From Paraburkholderia sp. FT54 (GTDB lineage Bacteria > Pseudomonadota > Gammaproteobacteria > Burkholderiales > Burkholderiaceae), in contig NZ_CP134196.1 in the NCBI RefSeq assembly GCF_031585635.1, positions 1,922,001 to 1,986,000 of the forward strand: 64,000 bases of DNA, read 5' to 3'. Made by a program: the position numbers and the translations under genes. The notes under the pieces were generated by a model that had not been told where the DNA came from, did not search any database, and saw only the letters and a program-made list of their open reading frames with translations. The first letter of the stretch is position 1; each line of letters opens with the position of its first letter. Positions 59,810-64,000 of this stretch are shown one piece after another.

Positions 59810-62455
59810 ATGCCATTTCCGGCACAAGACCACGGCTGCGCCGGCTGGCGCGGGGACATGGCGCAGCGCATCAGCGCATTCGACTGGACCGCGACCGGCC
59901 TGGGCGCCATTGGATACTGGCCACGCAGTCTGACTGCCACCGTCCAGCTGCTGCTCGCCTCGCCGGTGCCTCTGGTGCTGCTGTGGGGCAAACCCGGCTA
60001 CATGATCTACAACGACGCCTACGCGATCTTCGCGGGCGGACGGCATCCCTATCTGCTCGGCTGCCCGGTCGAACACGGCTGGCCGGAAATCGCCGACTTC
60101 AACCGGCATGTGATGGCCACGTGTCTCGCGGGCGGCACGCTGTCGTATCGCGACAAGGAACTGGTGCTGCTGCGCGACGGCAAACCCGAAGACGTGTGGA
60201 TGGATCTCTACTACAGCCCGGTCGCCGACGACAGCGGCGCGCCAGCCGGCGTGCTGGCGGTGGTCGTCGAAACCACCGCGCGCGTGCTCACCGAACGCTG
60301 GCGGCAACGCGCCGAAGCCGAACTGCATGAGACCAACGAACGGCTGCAACTCGCGCTCAACACCGGCGCGGTGCTTGGCACATGGGTGCTGGATGTGCGC
60401 ACCGGCAAGGTCAGCGGCGACGAACGTTTCGCCCGCACCTTTTCCTTTCCACGCGAAGAAGCCGCGAAAGGCGTCGATCGCCATGCCGCCACGCAGATGC
60501 TTCATCCGGACGACCAGGCGCTCAACGAACACATGACCGTCGAGGCGATACGCACGGGCGAGCCGTTTCGCGCCGAGTTTCGAATCCGGCGGCCCGATGG
60601 CGACTACACGTGGGTGCAGGCAAACGGCCAATGCGAGTTCGATCGCGCTGGCGAACCGACTCGCTTTCCCGGCGTGCTGATCGACATTCACGAGCGCAAG
60701 ATCGCCGAGCAGTCGCTGCGCCAGTTGACCGAAACGCTCGAACAGCGTGTCGCCGACGCGGTCGCGGCGCGCGCGTTGGCCGAGGAACAATTGCGCCAGG
60801 CGCAGAAGATGGAAGCGATCGGCAGCCTCACGGGCGGCGTCGCGCACGACTTCAACAACGTGCTGCAGGTGATCAACGGCAACCTGCAAATGCTCGCCGC
60901 CGATGCCGGCGGCCACCCGGCCACATTGCGCCGCCTGTCCGCCGCAACGGACGCCGTCAAACGCGGCGCGAAACTGGCCGCGCATCTGCTCGCCTTCGCG
61001 CGACGCCAACCGCTCTCCCCGACCGTGCTGAACCCGCGCCGCCTCCTGCGCGGCATGAGCGAGATGCTGCATCGCGCGCTTGGCGAAACCGTCCGGATCG
61101 ACACCGTCCTGAGCGACGATCTGTGGAACGTGCAGGCCGATCGCAATCAACTGGAAAACGCGCTGCTCAATCTCGCGATCAACGCGCGCGACGCGATGCA
61201 AGCGGATGGCACCCTCACCGTGCGCGCGGCCAACCGGGTGTTGGATGCCGCGTTCTGCCGCGGCAAACCGGAACTCTCACCGGGTGAATACGTGGTGTTT
61301 TCCGTCACCGATACCGGCGCCGGCATGCCGCCCGAGGTCCTGCAACGCGCGTTCGAACCGTTCTTCACGACCAAGCCCGACGGGCACGGCACCGGCCTCG
61401 GCCTGAGCATGGTGTTCGGCTTCGTCAGGCAAAGCGGCGGTCACACCCTGATCGAAAGCGAAGTGGGACGGGGCACCACCGTCTCGCTCTTTTTCCCGCG
61501 CTGCTGCGAACCCGAAACCTCGGAAGCGGTCGACGAGACCGCGGCGCCGAGCGGCGGCGGCGAAACGATTCTGGTCGTCGAAGACGACGCCGACGTGCGG
61601 CTGACCGCCGTCGAAATGCTCGCGCAACTCGGCTACAAGGTGCTGACCGCGTCGAGCGGCGACGCAGCAATCGAGTTCATCGACAGCGACGTGCCGATCG
61701 ATCTGCTGTTCACCGACGTGGTCATGCCCGGCAAGGTGAAGAGCGTGGAACTCGCGCAGCGTGCCGCGGCGCGCTCGCCCGCAGTGCCGACGCTCTTCAC
61801 CTCTGGCTATACGCGCGACGAGATCGTCCACCACGGCAAACTCGACGCCGGCATCACCTTGCTCTCGAAGCCGTACCGGCGCGACGATCTCGCCCGCAAG
61901 GTGCGCGCCGTGTTGCGCGCCGGCAAGGCCACGCCGGCCGGCGTGGCCTTGCCCGTGTCCGTGGCCGATGGACAGATCGCCGCCTGCGTGCCGCCCGCCA
62001 TGTACGACCCTGGCCGAGGGTCCAGCCAGGATAGTCAGGATAGCCCGCATGCTGCCGCCGAGGCCGCGGCGCGCTCGCCCGGCACGCCGGCCCGCGTGCT
62101 GCTGGTCGAAGACGACCTGGATTCGCGCGAAGCATTCAGCGAGCTGCTGAACGCCCTGGGCTTCGATTGCACCGCGGTCGCGAGCGCGGAAGAAGCGCTG
62201 CCGCTCGTGCCCGCGCAACACTTCGACGTCCTCTTCACGGATCTCACGTTGCCCGGCATGTCCGGCGACAGCCTCGCGCGCGCCATGCTGCGCCAGCAGC
62301 CGGCTATTCGTGTGCTGCTGGTGTCGGGCTACGGCAAGAGCGCGCAGATCGGCGACGCCATTCCCGGCGCGCGGCTGCTCGGCAAACCGCTCGATATCGC
62401 GGAACTGCGGCGCGAGCTCGCGCAATGGATCGACCATACCGAAGCGGCGTCCTAG
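59810..62455 (+). CDS. PAS hybrid histidine kinase with two receiver domains
   Basis: The 881-residue protein lacks clear membrane helices. One or two PAS domains cover about residues 15-300 (FDWTATGLGAIGYWPRSLTA; RFPGVLIDIHERK, the PAC end). A HisKA domain with HDFNN phospho-accepting His346 is followed by an HATPase (NALLNLAINARDAM; DTGAGMPP; GTGLGLSMV near 526). Receiver 1 has EDDADVR and TDVVMPG (Asp near 635) with Lys in SKPY; receiver 2 has VEDDLDS and TDLTLPG (Asp near 810) with KPL. ATG 59810 follows GTGGAG; GTG 59789 is an alternative. No output regulator is adjacent. Confidence 0.92.
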   Translation: MPFPAQDHGCAGWRGDMAQRISAFDWTATGLGAIGYWPRSLTATVQLLLASPVPLVLLWGKPGYMIYNDAYAIFAGGRHPYLLGCPVEHGWPEIADFNRHVMATCLAGGTLSYRDKELVLLRDGKPEDVWMDLYYSPVADDSGAPAGVLAVVVETTARVLTERWRQRAEAELHETNERLQLALNTGAVLGTWVLDVRTGKVSGDERFARTFSFPREEAAKGVDRHAATQMLHPDDQALNEHMTVEAIRTGEPFRAEFRIRRPDGDYTWVQANGQCEFDRAGEPTRFPGVLIDIHERKIAEQSLRQLTETLEQRVADAVAARALAEEQLRQAQKMEAIGSLTGGVAHDFNNVLQVINGNLQMLAADAGGHPATLRRLSAATDAVKRGAKLAAHLLAFARRQPLSPTVLNPRRLLRGMSEMLHRALGETVRIDTVLSDDLWNVQADRNQLENALLNLAINARDAMQADGTLTVRAANRVLDAAFCRGKPELSPGEYVVFSVTDTGAGMPPEVLQRAFEPFFTTKPDGHGTGLGLSMVFGFVRQSGGHTLIESEVGRGTTVSLFFPRCCEPETSEAVDETAAPSGGGETILVVEDDADVRLTAVEMLAQLGYKVLTASSGDAAIEFIDSDVPIDLLFTDVVMPGKVKSVELAQRAAARSPAVPTLFTSGYTRDEIVHHGKLDAGITLLSKPYRRDDLARKVRAVLRAGKATPAGVALPVSVADGQIAACVPPAMYDPGRGSSQDSQDSPHAAAEAAARSPGTPARVLLVEDDLDSREAFSELLNALGFDCTAVASAEEALPLVPAQHFDVLFTDLTLPGMSGDSLARAMLRQQPAIRVLLVSGYGKSAQIGDAIPGARLLGKPLDIAELRRELAQWIDHTEAAS

Positions 62456-62490
62456 CCGGCGCGCTCAACGCATCTGAACCGACTTCGCCG

Positions 62491-63432
62491 ATGGACATTC
62501 TCTGCGGCACCGCGGGCTGGACCGACAAGACGCTGATTGCCTGCAAGCGCTTCTATCCGCGCGGCAGCAGCAGCGCCGAAGCGCGCCTGCGGTTTTACGC
62601 GTCGCAGTTCCCGCTGGTCGAAGTCGATTCGGCTTACTACGCAATGCCTTCGGCGAGCAACGCGCAATTGTGGTCGGAGCGCACGCCCGCGGGCTTCACG
62701 TTCAACTTCAAGTCGTTTCGCCTTTTCACCGGACACCAGACCTCGCCCGACGCGCTGCCGCGAGACATTGCGATGGCGCTGCCGGAAGGCATCACCGGCC
62801 CGCGCAAGAAGAACGTCTACTACCGCGACATGCCGGCCGACATCCGCGACGAATTGTGGCGGCGCTACCTGGAAGCGCTCGAACCGCTGCGCGTAAGCGG
62901 GCGCCTGGGCGCCGTGCTGTTTCAATTCGCGCCGTGGATCACCCGCGCGCCGGACGGTCTCGCGCTGGTCGAGGAATGCCGGGCGCGGATGGCGGGCTAC
63001 ATGATGGCGGCTGAATTTCGCAATCAGTCCTGGTTCGATGAACAGCATGCGTCGTGGTCGCTCGAGTTTCTGCGCGAGCGCGGCATCGTGCATGTGATCG
63101 TCGACGCCCCGCCGGACGTGAGCAACCGCGTGCATACCGTGTGGGAGGCCACCCATCCCGATCTTGCGATGGTGCGTCTGCATGGGCGCAATACGCAGAC
63201 GTGGAGCGCGACCGGCGCGGCGAGCGCCGCGGATCGCTTCGACTACGACTATGACGAAGCGGAACTGACGGAACTGGCCGCCCCGATCCGCGCGATCGCG
63301 CAACGGGCCGGACGCACGCATGTCATTTTCAATAATTGCTTCGAGGATCAGGGGCAGCGCAATGCGCGGACCTTGATGGAGATTCTGGGAAATGACGCGC
63401 GGGTGACATCGAGCGTGGCGAGTGCGAGCTGA
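62491..63432 (+). CDS. DUF72 (YecE-like) protein
   Basis: The 313-residue TIM-barrel protein carries DUF72 features: LCGTAGWTDKTLIACKRFYP, FPLVEVDSAYYAMPSASNAQ, TFNFKSFRLFTGHQT and AEFRNQSWFDE; the end has HVIFNNCFEDQGQRNARTLM. DUF72 is related to sugar-phosphate and repair-type barrels but has no firm activity. It begins 35 bp after the kinase gene and may be read through from it. The ATG at 62491 fits the family start. Confidence 0.9.
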   Translation: MDILCGTAGWTDKTLIACKRFYPRGSSSAEARLRFYASQFPLVEVDSAYYAMPSASNAQLWSERTPAGFTFNFKSFRLFTGHQTSPDALPRDIAMALPEGITGPRKKNVYYRDMPADIRDELWRRYLEALEPLRVSGRLGAVLFQFAPWITRAPDGLALVEECRARMAGYMMAAEFRNQSWFDEQHASWSLEFLRERGIVHVIVDAPPDVSNRVHTVWEATHPDLAMVRLHGRNTQTWSATGAASAADRFDYDYDEAELTELAAPIRAIAQRAGRTHVIFNNCFEDQGQRNARTLMEILGNDARVTSSVASAS

Positions 63433-63679
63433 TCGCGCTTTTTATCCCGCGGCCGGTAATGCGGACTATATTGAGGCTAGGCGTGTTCCTGCTTCAGCGG
63501 GACTGCCGGTTCAGCGCGGTCGTCGCGCTCGCTGCCGATCGCGGCCGCTGGATGGGTGGTGGCGCGGCATGAAATGCGCGGCATGCACGCGCCCTGGTAT
63601 GATGATCATCGCGCGCCTTTCGTGGAGCCCGGTTCACCGGTGCGTCTCACGCTGCTTCCCTATCGTCACGAGAACCATC

Positions 63680-63946
63680 ATGCCCGCCCAACACGACAAA
63701 GTCCCCGCTGCCAGCACCACGCCGGTCAAGGCCCCGCGCAAGGTTCTGCCCATCGCCGCGCGCAATCTTCTGATGGTGGCCGTCGGCGTCCTGGTCTTTG
63801 CGATCGTGGCGACCGTCGTGCTTTACGGCCCGATTACGTACGGCGATGAGATTCCGAACTTCGGCATCATCCTCATGCTGACCGTGCCGGTGATCGCGGG
63901 CGTGGCGTTCCGGGTCGGACTGGATGCGTGGCTGGATCGAAAGTAA
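63680..63946 (+). CDS. Small inner-membrane protein of unknown function
   Basis: The 88-residue product has two predicted helices: ARNLLMVAVGVLVFAIVATV (about residues 28-50) and NFGIILMLTVPVIAGVAFRV (about 60-80), with a charged N-terminus and a short RK tail. I recognise no family. It has no strong ribosome binding site and no clear operon partner within the window; the 247-bp gap before it contains no recognised gene. Confidence 0.65.
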   Translation: MPAQHDKVPAASTTPVKAPRKVLPIAARNLLMVAVGVLVFAIVATVVLYGPITYGDEIPNFGIILMLTVPVIAGVAFRVGLDAWLDRK

Positions 63947-64000
63947 AAGCAGAACGCCCAGCCGCCGGACCACGCCTGGAAGCCGCCGTCTCTAGTGCGT

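Noticed and set aside
1..64000. CRISPR arrays, insertion sequences, prophage genes, tRNA or rRNA genes
   Set aside because: I scanned for regular repeats, transposase or integrase motifs and tRNA-like ends and saw none; a tool search could still find a tRNA I missed.

Overview
The window is high-GC, densely coded chromosomal DNA of a betaproteobacterium. The meta-cleavage homoprotocatechuate (hpa) pathway with split HpaG subunits, a bcsD-bcsP-bcsQ-bcsA-bcsB-bcsZ-bcsC cellulose locus, and many LysR-, MarR- and ArsR-controlled catabolic operons with MHS and AAHS transporters together point to Paraburkholderia or a close Burkholderia sensu lato relative. This assignment is inference from gene content. 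I see no rRNA, tRNA, CRISPR array, insertion sequence or phage gene.

Region 1 (1-16.6 kb) is accessory catabolism. It holds the 5' end of a 3-hydroxyacyl-CoA dehydrogenase-type gene, a YWTD propeller protein, a Tat-exported phospholipase C/acid phosphatase-like lipoprotein and a CPA1 antiporter. A LysR regulator lies divergent to a DMT transporter, followed by a five-gene CoA-linked catabolic operon (ketopantoate reductase-like, VOC, MaoC, CaiB/BaiF, shikimate dehydrogenase-like). The DMT and operon promoters are gapless copies of each other and carry the same operator arrangement. After the operon the DNA is decayed: an enoyl-CoA hydratase stub fused to an MHS-transporter fragment, an N-terminally short glycosyltransferase, and an AAHS transporter with an internal deletion. 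An ArsR regulator with a clear operator and an Old Yellow Enzyme end this part.

Region 2 (16.6-34.3 kb) contains small regulated units: GNAT, DedA and a LysE remnant; a VOC-ArsR-SRPBCC operon; a membrane TPR protein; a MarR-isochorismatase-MFS operon; mmsA with a repeat-rich promoter; a LysR divergent to an MHS transporter, an Idh/MocA oxidoreductase and a type II dehydroquinase-like gene (a possible quinate/shikimate-type catabolic unit); a sulfotransferase-like protein; and a LysR-HAD-D-serine dehydratase-like group.

Region 3 (34.3-41.0 kb) is the hpa meta-cleavage operon hpaG1-G2-E-D-F-H-I with divergent hpaR and a perfect 14-bp palindrome between them. It would convert homoprotocatechuate to pyruvate and succinic semialdehyde. 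No 4-hydroxyphenylacetate hydroxylase (HpaBC) is in the window.

Region 4 (41.0-58.2 kb) couples two membrane c-di-GMP enzymes (GGDEF-EAL and GGDEF) to the divergent cellulose locus, whose BcsA has a PilZ domain. BcsC carries an unusual Pro/Gln/Tyr-rich insert of about 290 residues between its TPR part and its outer-membrane barrel. The right end (58.2-64 kb) has a DUF2252 protein, a hybrid histidine kinase with two receivers, a DUF72 protein and a small membrane protein.
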